A DNA stretch of 37,331 nt, from positions 1 to 37,331 of the forward strand of contig NZ_LPWA01000138.1 of NCBI RefSeq assembly GCF_001510895.1, written 5' to 3'. The notes below the pieces were generated by a model that was not told the origin of the DNA, did no database searches, and saw only the letters and a program-made list of their open reading frames with translations. The number at the start of each line of letters is the position of its first letter. Position 1 is the first letter of the stretch. This DNA is from Mesorhizobium loti. Its GTDB lineage: Bacteria > Pseudomonadota > Alphaproteobacteria > Rhizobiales > Rhizobiaceae. Shown here one piece after another: positions 28,339 through 37,331 of this stretch. The position numbers and the translations under genes were made by a program.

Positions 28339-30522
28339 ATGATGGAAGATTCGCCCTTTGTCGCGGCCGCACCGGTGCTGGTGCCGATGCCGGCCGAACG
28401 GCCCTACACCTATGCCGTGCCGCCGGGCATGCGCGTGGTGCCGGGCTCTATCGTGCGCGTGCCGCTGGGACCCCGGCAGGTCGCCGGCATCGTGTGGGAC
28501 GCCGTCGTCGAATCCGTCGATCCGAAGAAGCTGCGGCCGATCGAAGAGGTCTTCGACTGTCCTCCTATCGACCGGGCGATGCGCCGCTTCGTCGATTGGA
28601 TCGCGCAATACACGCTGTCGGCCCCCGGCATGGTGGCGCGGATGCTGCTCCGAGCCCCGGAAGCCTTCGACCCGGAGCCCTGGATCGAAGGACTGCAGCG
28701 CACCCTTGCCGAGCCCGACCGGTTGACCGACGCGCGCCGCCGCGTGCTGGAAACGGCGGAGGGTGGGCTTGCCTGGACACGTTCCGGCCTCGCCCATGCG
28801 GCGGGCGTGTCCTCGACCGTCATCGATGGCTTGAGAGCACAGGGCGTGTTCGAAACGGTGATGATCCCGCCACGGCCCGTGGTGGCGGCGCCCGATCCTA
28901 GCCATGCCGTGCCGGAACTGATGCCGGACCAGAAGGCGGCGGCCGAGAAGCTGCGCGGAGCTGTCGCTGCCGATGCCTTCAACGTCACCCTGCTCGACGG
29001 CGTCACCGGATCGGGCAAAACCGAGGTCTATTTCGAGGCCGTGGCGGCAGCGCTCGACAAGGGCAGGCAGGTGCTGATCCTGCTGCCGGAAATCGCGCTG
29101 ACGCATGCCTTCCTCGAACGCTTCCAGGACCGATTCGGCGCCAAGCCGGCGGAATGGCATTCCGACCTGCCGCCGAGAATGCGCGAACGCGTCTGGCGGC
29201 ACGTGGCGGAAGGCGGCGTGCGGGTCGTTGCCGGCGCGCGCTCGGCGCTGTTCCTGCCGTTCAAGGAACTGGGCCTGATCGTCGTCGACGAGGAGCACGA
29301 CCCCGCCTACAAGCAGGAGGACCGCGTCTTCTACAATGCGCGCGACATGGCGGTGGTGCGCGGCCATATCGGCGCCTTCCCCGTCGTGCTCGCCTCGGCG
29401 ACGCCGTCGGTGGAAAGCCGGGTCAATGCAAGCCAGGGCCGCTACACCAGAGCGGTGCTGTCGTCCCGCTTCGCCGAGGCGGCGCTCCCCGACCTGAAAT
29501 CGATCGACATGCGGCGCGCGCCGCCGGCGCGCGGCGGCTTCCTGTCGCCTCTCCTTTTGGAGCAGATGCAGCGCACGCTGGAGAAAAAGGAGCAGTCGCT
29601 GCTCTTCCTCAACCGGCGCGGCTATGCGCCGCTGACGCTCTGCCGCGTCTGCGGTCATCGCTTCGGCTGCCCGGTCTGTTCGGCCTGGCTGGTCGAGCAC
29701 CGCTTTCGCGGCCAGCTCGTCTGCCATCATTGCGGCCACAATGAGCGGCGGCCGGAGGCTTGTCCCGAATGCGGTACGCTCGATCATCTCGTTGCCTGCG
29801 GGCCAGGCGTCGAGCGCATCGCCGAGGAGGTGGTGGCGCATTTCCCGGAGGCGCGCACCATCGTGCTCTCGTCCGATCTTTTGGGCGGCGTGCGCCGGCT
29901 GCGGCTTGAGCTCGAGGCCGTCGCCAATGGCGAAGCCGATATCGTCATCGGCACGCAACTCGTCGCCAAGGGCCACAATTTTCCCGGCATGACGCTGGTC
30001 GGCGTGGTCGACGCCGATCTTGGCCTCGCCAATGGCGACCCGCGCGCGGCCGAGCGCACCTTCCAGCTGCTCAGCCAGGTGACGGGACGCGCCGGCCGCA
30101 CCGGCAAGAAGAGCCTCGGCCTCTTACAGACCTACCAGCCGGACCATCCGGTGATGCGGGCAATCGTCTCCGGCGATTCGGAAGCTTTTTATGAGCGCGA
30201 GATCGCCGAGCGCGAGCGGGCCGTACTCCCCCCTTTCGGCCGGCTCGCCGGTATCATCGTCAGTGCCGCAACACGAGGCGAGGCGGAAAGCCATGCGCGC
30301 GGCCTGCGGCGCGCCGCGCCCAACGCGTCCGATCTCTTCGTGCTCGGCCCGGCCGAAGCACCGCTGTCGCTGATCGGCGGCCGCCATCGCTTCCGGCTCC
30401 TGGTGCAGGGCGAGCGGCGCGCCGACATGCAAGGTTTTGTTCGGACAATGCTGGCGGATGGGCCGAAGCTGAGGGGCTCGGTGCGCGTGCAGGTCGACAT
30501 CGACCCGCAAAGCTTTCTGTGA
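28339..30522 (+). CDS. priA: Primosomal protein N' (replication restart helicase PriA)
   Basis: 727 residues. PriA recognises stalled forks and reloads the replisome. The N-terminal 3'-DNA-end-binding domain (VLVPMPAERPYTYAVPPG) is followed by a superfamily-2 helicase: Walker A LLDGVTGSGKTEVYF, DEEH box VVDEEHDPAYKQEDRV, and VLASATPSVES. Two zinc sites lie in the helicase insertion: CRVCGHRFGCPVCSAWL and CHHCGHNERRPEACPECG. Motif V/VI is IVIGTQLVAKGHNFPGM and QVTGRAGRTGKKSLG. The Met at 28339 is used (the next is adjacent). The gene has a short divergent gap with fsa and is followed 34 bp later by the racemase. No frameshift. Confidence 0.94.
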   Translation: MMEDSPFVAAAPVLVPMPAERPYTYAVPPGMRVVPGSIVRVPLGPRQVAGIVWDAVVESVDPKKLRPIEEVFDCPPIDRAMRRFVDWIAQYTLSAPGMVARMLLRAPEAFDPEPWIEGLQRTLAEPDRLTDARRRVLETAEGGLAWTRSGLAHAAGVSSTVIDGLRAQGVFETVMIPPRPVVAAPDPSHAVPELMPDQKAAAEKLRGAVAADAFNVTLLDGVTGSGKTEVYFEAVAAALDKGRQVLILLPEIALTHAFLERFQDRFGAKPAEWHSDLPPRMRERVWRHVAEGGVRVVAGARSALFLPFKELGLIVVDEEHDPAYKQEDRVFYNARDMAVVRGHIGAFPVVLASATPSVESRVNASQGRYTRAVLSSRFAEAALPDLKSIDMRRAPPARGGFLSPLLLEQMQRTLEKKEQSLLFLNRRGYAPLTLCRVCGHRFGCPVCSAWLVEHRFRGQLVCHHCGHNERRPEACPECGTLDHLVACGPGVERIAEEVVAHFPEARTIVLSSDLLGGVRRLRLELEAVANGEADIVIGTQLVAKGHNFPGMTLVGVVDADLGLANGDPRAAERTFQLLSQVTGRAGRTGKKSLGLLQTYQPDHPVMRAIVSGDSEAFYEREIAERERAVLPPFGRLAGIIVSAATRGEAESHARGLRRAAPNASDLFVLGPAEAPLSLIGGRHRFRLLVQGERRADMQGFVRTMLADGPKLRGSVRVQVDIDPQSFL

Positions 30523-30556
30523 AAGAGATCGTCCAGCCCTGCTGGAGCGTTTGCGA

Positions 30557-31285
30557 ATGAAAACCCTTACCGCGATGAAGACCTTGGGCCTGCTCGGCGG
30601 CATGAGCTGGGAATCGACGGCGATCTACTACCGGCTGCTCAACGAGATCGTGCGCGAGCGGCTGGGCGGGCTGCATTCGGCGAAGCTCTTGTTGTGGTCG
30701 TTCGATTTTGCCGAGATCGCCGAACGCCAGCATGCGGGCGATTGGGAAGGGGCCGGCGCTCTTCTAGTGGAAGCCGCGCGCGGGTTGGAGGCGGCGGGCG
30801 CGCAAGGGCTGGTGATCTGCACCAACACGATGCACAAGCTGGCCGAAGAGGTGCAGGCGGCAGTGTCGATCCCGCTCATCCACATCGCCGATGCCACGGC
30901 GCACGCCGTCGTCGATGCAGGCGTGAAACGTCCGGCGCTGCTCGCGACGCGCTTCACCATGGAGCAGGATTTCTACAAGGGCCGGCTCGCCGACAGATAC
31001 GGACTGCAGCCGGTGGTGCCCGACCAGGCCGGCCGCGACCTGGTGCATAGGGTGATCTATGACGAGCTCTGCCAGGGCGTCGTCAAGGATGACTCGAAGG
31101 CCGCCTATATCGCCGAGGTCGGCCGCATGCGGCGCGACGAGAAGGTGGACAGCGTCATCATGGGCTGCACCGAGATCACCATGCTGATCGGGCAGGGTGA
31201 TTTCGGCATTCCGGTGTTCGACACCACGCGCATCCATGCCGAGGCCGCGATCGACTTCGCGCTCTCTGGATTGGGCGCTTCCTGA
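30557..31285 (+). CDS. Aspartate/glutamate racemase family protein
   Basis: 242 residues of the PLP-independent Asp/Glu racemase family (YgeA-like). It starts MKTLTAMKTLGLLGGMSWES. The two catalytic cysteines are in VICTNTMHKLAEEV and SVIMGCTEITMLIG, and DTTRIHAEAAIDFAL closes the protein. It may interconvert amino acid enantiomers in the cytoplasm; the substrate is inferred only by family. GGAG lies 9 nt before the ATG at 30557; a second Met at 30575 is a possible internal start. It sits between priA and a membrane-protein gene, with no obvious pathway partner. Confidence 0.85.
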   Translation: MKTLTAMKTLGLLGGMSWESTAIYYRLLNEIVRERLGGLHSAKLLLWSFDFAEIAERQHAGDWEGAGALLVEAARGLEAAGAQGLVICTNTMHKLAEEVQAAVSIPLIHIADATAHAVVDAGVKRPALLATRFTMEQDFYKGRLADRYGLQPVVPDQAGRDLVHRVIYDELCQGVVKDDSKAAYIAEVGRMRRDEKVDSVIMGCTEITMLIGQGDFGIPVFDTTRIHAEAAIDFALSGLGAS

Positions 31286-31379
31286 TGCGCGATTCCTAAT
31301 GTGCGGGCCGCCATCTGGCGCGTCGCTGTTCCTTAGCTAGAATGCGCGAATTTCAAACAAGCATTTACGAGGGGATCAG

Positions 31380-31775
31380 ATGGAATTCGCATTTCCGTGG
31401 CCCGCGAGCCAGGGTGAATGGCTGGCATGGTCGAGCGCTGTCGTGACCTTGGCTCTGGGCCTCATCCTGTTCCTGGCGCCTAACCTCGCCTTCCGCATCC
31501 TGCGCCTGCAGGTGAAGCCGGAAAAGGCGGCGGCGATCGCCGAAGGACGCGGCCGCATGTCGGGCTTCTATCTCGGCGTCAGCCTGTGCTGCATTCTGCT
31601 TGCGCAGCCGCTGCTTTACATGGCACTCGGCTTCTCCTGGCTATTCACCGCTTTCGGCCGGCTTTTGTCGATGATGTCGGACGGCGCCAACACCCCTTTC
31701 AACTGGGCTTCCATCGTGGTTGAATTGGTGCTGGCGGCGCTGCCGCTGGCCTTCGCCTTCGGCTTCGTGCCGTGA
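31380..31775 (+). CDS. Hypothetical membrane protein
   Basis: 131 residues with four hydrophobic segments: LAWSSAVVTLALGLILFLAP, GFYLGVSLCCILLAQPLLYM, a short one around WLFTAFGRLL, and IVVELVLAALPLAFAFGF. A charged loop (KPEKAAAIAEGRGRMSG) lies between the first two. It is reminiscent of DUF4345-like small membrane proteins but I am not sure of the family. GAGGGGATC precedes the ATG. The gene lies between the racemase and the ATP synthase operon. Confidence 0.6.
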   Translation: MEFAFPWPASQGEWLAWSSAVVTLALGLILFLAPNLAFRILRLQVKPEKAAAIAEGRGRMSGFYLGVSLCCILLAQPLLYMALGFSWLFTAFGRLLSMMSDGANTPFNWASIVVELVLAALPLAFAFGFVP

Positions 31776-31857
31776 TTTTGTGACTAATCCTGCGCTTAAG
31801 GTTGGCCTTCGCCGCCTGATGCGACAAAAGTGCCTGAAAACCATGCCGGACGATGCA

Positions 31858-31886
31858 TTGCGGTCTTAAAAAGCCTGTGCTAGACG
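31858..31886 (+). promoter_or_regulatory. Candidate promoter of the atpHAGDC operon
   Basis: TTGCGG (31858-31863) and TAGACG (31881-31886) are separated by 17 nt, in a 247-bp gap before atpH. The CTAGAC-like -10 is common in rhizobial housekeeping promoters. The rest of the gap up to the GTG start of atpH shows no hairpin or repeat. Confidence 0.4.
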
Positions 31887-32022
31887 GCAATCGACTTTCG
31901 GCAGGGGATAGCGGAAGCCGCGCCTCCGTGCTTGGAAAAATCGCAGTAAGGTCAAAGATTTAGCCAGAGTTTTTGCTCGCGCCAACAATCTGCGGCCTGT
32001 CAGACAAGAGAAAAGACGGTCC

Positions 32023-32583
32023 GTGGCCCAATCGTCATCGCCAATCTCAGCTGTCGCAGAACGCTATGCAGGCTCGCTGTTCGAGCTCGCGCTGCAGGAA
32101 AATTCGGTCGCCAAGGTCGAGGCCGACCTCAACGATTTCGAGGCGATGCTCAACGGCAGCGCCGACCTTGCCCGGCTGATCAACAGCCCGGTGTTCTCCA
32201 GCGAGGACCAGGCCAAGGCGATCGGCGCGATCATCGCCAAGGCCAAGATCACCGGCCTCGTCGGCAACTTCCTGCGCGTCGTCGCCAAGAACCGCCGCCT
32301 GTTCGCCGTGCCCGGCATGATCAAGGCGTTCCGCCAGATCGCCGCCGACCATCGCGGCGAGGCTTCGGCCGAGGTCACCTCGGCGCATGCGCTGACGGAT
32401 GCGCAGCAGACCGAGCTCAAGGCGACGCTGAAGAGCATCGCCGGCAAGGACGTGGCCATCGCCATGACCGTCGATCCGTCGCTGCTCGGCGGCCTGATCG
32501 TCAAGATGGGCTCGCGCCAGATCGATACGTCGCTCAAAACCAAACTCAATTCGCTCAAGCTTGCACTGAAAGAGGTCGGCTGA
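32023..32583 (+). CDS. atpH: F0F1 ATP synthase subunit delta
   Basis: 186 residues of the peripheral-stalk delta (OSCP-type) subunit, which ties F1 alpha/beta to the b subunits. It starts at GTG with AQSSSPISAVAERYAGSLFEL; EKVEADLNDF-like KVEADLNDFEAML and the C-terminal ALTDAQQTELKATLKSI and PSLLGGLIVKMGSRQIDTSLKTKL match the family. It opens the operon and its TGA overlaps atpA by one base. No F0 gene is next to it, as is usual in this group where F0 genes form a separate cluster. Confidence 0.93.
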   Translation: MAQSSSPISAVAERYAGSLFELALQENSVAKVEADLNDFEAMLNGSADLARLINSPVFSSEDQAKAIGAIIAKAKITGLVGNFLRVVAKNRRLFAVPGMIKAFRQIAADHRGEASAEVTSAHALTDAQQTELKATLKSIAGKDVAIAMTVDPSLLGGLIVKMGSRQIDTSLKTKLNSLKLALKEVG

Positions 32584-34110
32584 TGGACATCCGCGCCGCG
32601 GAAATTTCCGCAATTCTGAAAGACCAGATCAAGAATTTCGGCAAGGAGGCCGAGGTCTCCGAAGTCGGCCAGGTTCTGTCCGTCGGTGACGGCATCGCCC
32701 GCGTCTACGGCCTCGACAATGTTCAGGCCGGCGAGATGGTCGAATTTCCGGGCGGCATCCGCGGCATGGCGCTGAACCTCGAAGCCGACAATGTCGGCGT
32801 CGTCATCTTCGGCAACGACCGCGACATCAAGGAAGGCGACACCGTCAAGCGCACGGGCGCCATCGTCGACGTTCCGGTCGGCCCTGGCCTGCTCGGACGC
32901 GTGGTGGACGCGCTCGGCAACCCGATCGACGGCAAGGGCCCGATCAAGGCGACCGAACGCAAGCGCGTCGACGTCAAGGCGCCCGGTATCATTCCGCGCA
33001 AGTCGGTGCATGAGCCGATGTCGACCGGCCTCAAGGCCATCGACGCGCTGATCCCGGTCGGCCGCGGCCAGCGCGAGCTGGTCATCGGCGATCGCCAGAC
33101 CGGCAAGACCGCCATCATCCTCGACACGATGCTGAACCAGAAGTCGGTGCACGACAACGGCCCGGAGAAGGAGAAGCTCTACTGCGTCTACGTCGCCGTC
33201 GGCCAGAAGCGCTCGACCGTCGCGCAGTTCGTGAAGGTGCTGGAAGAGCGCGGCGCGCTCGACTACTCCATCATCATCGCCGCCACCGCGTCCGACCCGG
33301 CGCCGATGCAGTTCCTGGCGCCGTTCGCCGGCTGCACCATGGGCGAGTATTTCCGCGACAACGGCATGCATGCTTGATCAGCTATGACGATCTGTCGAAG
33401 CAAGCCGTCGCCTATCGCCAGATGTCGCTGCTGCTGCGCCGCCCGCCGGGCCGCGAAGCCTATCCGGGCGACGTGTTCTACCTGCACTCGCGCCTCTTGG
33501 AGCGCGCCGCCAAGCTCAACGACGACAACGGCAATGGCTCGCTGACCGCGCTGCCAATCATCGAGACGCAGGCCAACGACGTGTCGGCCTACATCCCGAC
33601 CAACGTGATCTCGATCACCGACGGCCAGATCTTCCTTGAGACCAACCTGTTCTTCCAGGGTATCCGCCCGGCGGTGAATGTCGGTCTCTCGGTGTCGCGC
33701 GTCGGCTCGTCGGCGCAGGTCAAGGCGATGAAGCAGGTCGCCGGCTCGATCAAGGGCGAGCTCGCCCAGTACCGTGAATGGCGGCCTTCGCGCAGTTCGG
33801 CTCCGACCTCGACGCCGCGACGCAGCGTCTGCTCAATCGCGGCTCGCGCCTGACGGAGCTGTTGAAGCAGCCGCAGTTCTCGCCGCTCAAGACCGAAGAG
33901 CAGGTCGCGGTGATCTTCGCCGGCGTCAATGGCTATCTCGACAAGCTGGCGCTCAACCAGGTCGGCAAGTTCGAGCATGGCTTGCTCAGCCACATGCGCT
34001 CGGCCGGCAAGGATGTGCTCGACGGCATCCGCAATGAGAAGGCGCTGTCGGACGACCTGCGCGCCAAGCTGAAGGCGGAAATCGACGCCTTCGCCAAGAC
34101 CTTTGCTTGA
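32583..34110 (+). CDS. atpA: F0F1 ATP synthase subunit alpha (two apparent frameshifts)
   Basis: About 509 residues. Alpha subunits form the F1 hexamer with beta and carry noncatalytic nucleotide sites. It starts MDIRAAEISAILKDQIKNF. The P-loop is GDRQTGKTAIILDTM near residue 170, and FFQGIRPAVNVGLSVSRVGSSAQ and FAKTFA close the C-terminal part. Two breaks: near 33373, NGMHA must continue LISYDDLSKQAVA; near 33778, QYRE must continue MAAFAQFG (one A lost from AAA). Both are consistent with single missing bases in an essential gene. It is coupled to atpH by TGATG. Confidence 0.94.
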
Positions 34111-34139
34111 ACGAAGCCGGACGGGATCGGGTTTGAAGC

Positions 34140-35024
34140 ATGGCTTCGTTAAAAGACCTTCGTAACCGTATCGCCTCGGTCAAGGCGACGCAGAAGATCA
34201 CCAAGGCGATGCAGATGGTCGCCGCGGCGAAGCTGCGTCGCGCGCAGGAAGCGGCGGAAGCGGCTCGTCCCTATTCGGAGCGGATGGGCGCGGTGCTGGC
34301 CAACATCACCCAGGCAATCGGCGGCGGCGGCGACGCCCCGGCGCTGATGACCGGCACCGGCAGGGACGATGTGCAACTGCTCATCGTCTGCACCGCAGAG
34401 CGCGGCCTGTGCGGCGGCTTCAACTCGCAGATCGCGCGTCTTGCCCGCGACCACATCCGCAGGCTTCTCGCCGACGGCAAGCAGGTCAAGATCATCTGCG
34501 TCGGCAAGAAGGGCTACGACATCCTTCGCCGCGAATACGGCTCGCTGATCCTCGAACGTGTCGACCTGCGCGAGGTCAAGACGCTCGGCTTCGTCAATGC
34601 CGACGCGATCGCGCGCAAGGTCATCAGCCTCTTCAACCAGGGTGGGTTCGACGTCTGCACGCTGTTCTATTCGCAGTTCAAGTCGGTGATCAGCCAGATC
34701 CCGACGGCGCAGCAGATCATCCCGGCGGCCCAGGCTTCGGCCGACGCCGAGGCTGGCAACACCGGTGGCGCGGTTTACGAGTACGAGCCGGAGCCGGGCG
34801 AGATCCTCTCCGACCTCATCCCGCGCAACATCGCCGTGCAGATCTTCCGGGCGCTGCTCGAGAACGCGGCCGGCGAGATGGGCGCCAAGATGAGCGCGAT
34901 GGACAATGCGACGCGCAATGCCGGCGACATGATCAACAGGCTGTCGATCACCTACAACCGCCAGCGGCAGGCGCAGATCACCAAGGAACTGATCGAAATC
35001 ATTTCGGGCGCCGAGGCGCTCTAG
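34140..35024 (+). CDS. atpG: F0F1 ATP synthase subunit gamma
   Basis: 294 residues, the rotary shaft of F1. The N-terminal coil is MASLKDLRNRIASVKATQKITKAMQMVAAAKLRRA-type (start MASLKDLRNRIASV), and the conserved RGLCGGFN region is ERGLCGGFNSQIA. The C-terminal coil ends AMDNATRNAGDMINRLSIT and NRQRQAQITKELIEIISGAEAL-type residues (final SGAEAL). Lies 29 bp after atpA and 73 bp before atpD. The frame is intact. Confidence 0.94.
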   Translation: MASLKDLRNRIASVKATQKITKAMQMVAAAKLRRAQEAAEAARPYSERMGAVLANITQAIGGGGDAPALMTGTGRDDVQLLIVCTAERGLCGGFNSQIARLARDHIRRLLADGKQVKIICVGKKGYDILRREYGSLILERVDLREVKTLGFVNADAIARKVISLFNQGGFDVCTLFYSQFKSVISQIPTAQQIIPAAQASADAEAGNTGGAVYEYEPEPGEILSDLIPRNIAVQIFRALLENAAGEMGAKMSAMDNATRNAGDMINRLSITYNRQRQAQITKELIEIISGAEAL

Positions 35025-35097
35025 GCACGCGCCGCTTGAGGTCGGAGACCTCGCAGCGGACAGCGTGAACAACGGATAGACGAAAAGGGCAAAGACG

Positions 35098-36680
<1,583 letters not shown>

Positions 36681-36684
36681 AGAG

Positions 36685-36774
36685 GCGAATAGCGAATAGG
36701 GAGTAGCGAATAGGGAAGTACGAGCGCCGCGGGTTTTGTTCTTACTACTCGCTACTCGCTATTCCCTACTCGCT
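36685..36774. repeat. Inverted pair of 7-bp-repeat arrays between atpD and atpC
   Basis: The left arm is a run of GAATAGC, GAATAGG and GAGTAGC heptamers (36685-36720). The right arm (36743-36774) is the complement of the same heptamers (TACTACTCGCTACTCGC...). The two can fold into a long imperfect hairpin with a GC-rich loop. It fills almost the whole 103-bp gap inside the operon, and no Shine-Dalgarno sequence is seen between it and the atpC ATG. Confidence 0.75.
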
Positions 36775-36783
36775 AATTTGATC

Positions 36784-37191
36784 ATGGCTGAAGCTTTCAA
36801 GTTCGAACTGGTCTCGCCGGAGCGGCTGCTCGTTTCCGAGCAGGTCGAGTCGGTCGTCATCCCGGGCGCCGAAGGCGAGATGACGGTCATGGCCCATCAC
36901 GCGCCGGTCATGACCACGATCAAGCCCGGCGTCGTCACGGTGAAGACCGCGGCCGGCGCCGAAGAGCGCTATGTCGTGTTCGGCGGCTTCGCCGACATCC
37001 TGCCGTCGGGCTGCACGCTGCTTGCCGAATCGGCAACGCATGTGAACGACATCGACCGCGCCGACATTACCCGCCGCATCCAGGAGGCCAGGGAAGACGC
37101 CGCCGACGCCAAGGACGACGAGAGCCGCGCCAAGGCCGAGCAGTTCCTCAGCCAGCTCACCACGCTGGAAGGCGCTCTGCTGCCGGCCTGA
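36784..37191 (+). CDS. atpC: F0F1 ATP synthase subunit epsilon
   Basis: 135 residues. Epsilon is the N-terminal beta-sandwich plus helical-hairpin subunit of F1 that sits with gamma and inhibits ATP hydrolysis. It starts MAEAFKFELVSPERLLVSEQ and has VVIPGAEGEMTVMAHHAPVMT and TLLAESATHVNDIDRADITRRI. The C-terminal coil is DDESRAKAEQFLSQLTTLEGA-like (DDESRAKAEQFLSQLTTLEG). The ATG at 36784 fits the family start; no good ribosome site precedes it. It ends the operon. Confidence 0.93.
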   Translation: MAEAFKFELVSPERLLVSEQVESVVIPGAEGEMTVMAHHAPVMTTIKPGVVTVKTAAGAEERYVVFGGFADILPSGCTLLAESATHVNDIDRADITRRIQEAREDAADAKDDESRAKAEQFLSQLTTLEGALLPA

Positions 37192-37219
37192 AATCGGCTT
37201 CTGAGAATGGATTGAAAAG

Positions 37220-37276
37220 GCGGGGCTTGCCCCGCTCAGACTGCTGACAAACCCCTGGCGTTAGCTGGGGGTTTTT
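37220..37276 (+). terminator. Terminator of the atp operon
   Basis: A tight hairpin GCGGGGC-TT-GCCCCGC (37220-37235) is followed by a second stem, AAACCCC with GGGGTTT, ending in TTTTT (to 37276). The second stem with its T run is a standard intrinsic terminator about 60-85 nt after atpC. The remaining bases to the window end show no gene. Confidence 0.85.
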
Positions 37277-37331
37277 GATTCACTGGGTCATGTTGAAGCG
37301 ACCCGCCCCCGAACAGACCGCGCTTGAGATG

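Noticed and set aside
36736..36783. An upstream start for AtpC (MFLLLATRYSLLANLI)
   Set aside because: It is encoded by the repeat between atpD and atpC and looks like a chance hydrophobic run; the family start is MAEAFKFEL.

Overview
The window is GC-rich alphaproteobacterial chromosome. The best match is order Hyphomicrobiales (Rhizobiales), family Phyllobacteriaceae, most likely a Mesorhizobium or close relative. The evidence is the heparinase/purH and rsmB/htpX neighbourhoods, the usg gene, an SDHAF4 (DUF1674) protein, an F1 beta subunit with an Ala/Lys/Pro-rich N-terminal extension, and several families of palindromic intergenic repeats of the rhizobial type. I see no rRNA, tRNA, CRISPR array, insertion sequence or prophage. 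This is a housekeeping region.

Layout. 1-8430: a UMF1/Atg22-like MFS transporter; then leftward purH, a heparinase II/III-family gene and overlapping rsmB and htpX; then rightward SDHAF4. 8427-12740: a HAD phosphatase, a TadE/TadG-like von Willebrand pilus protein preceded by a perfect CtrA box, a 23-codon small ORF with an extreme Shine-Dalgarno sequence, and a cyclopropane-fatty-acid synthase in two overlapping frames. 12764-17077: a TIM-barrel sugar isomerase/epimerase-like gene, acs coupled to a MOSC-domain gene, and usg. 17254-23340: two aldo/keto reductases, an MFS exporter with a divergent LysR regulator, a small membrane protein, a reductase remnant and a VapBC-like toxin-antitoxin pair. 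23426-31775: yggS, leuS-lptE, fsa, priA, an aspartate/glutamate-type racemase and a membrane protein. 32023-37191: the F1 ATP synthase operon atpHAGDC, closed by a strong terminator.

Sequence quality. At least twelve reading frames are broken by what looks like a single missing base, mostly in short G/C runs: purH twice, heparinase, htpX, both aldo/keto reductases, an MFS transporter, a membrane protein, the antitoxin, leuS, atpA twice and atpD. Essential genes such as leuS, atpA and atpD cannot all be dead, so I read these as sequencing or consensus errors and give each gene across the break. Some long open frames (an apparent HtpX-RsmB fusion, and a reductase reading into antisense usg) are products of these breaks.

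No large undescribed system is evident. The most interesting signals are: (i) the 23-codon ORF at 11195-11266, whose ribosome-binding site matches 15 nt of the 16S 3' end and which has its own candidate terminator; (ii) twin 144-145 bp palindromic elements with a compensatory stem change, whose ends touch or supply the stop codons of convergent genes; (iii) a CtrA box and a 14-bp perfect stem-loop before the Tad-type gene; (iv) a hairpin built of 7-bp repeats between atpD and atpC, where atpC has no visible Shine-Dalgarno sequence.
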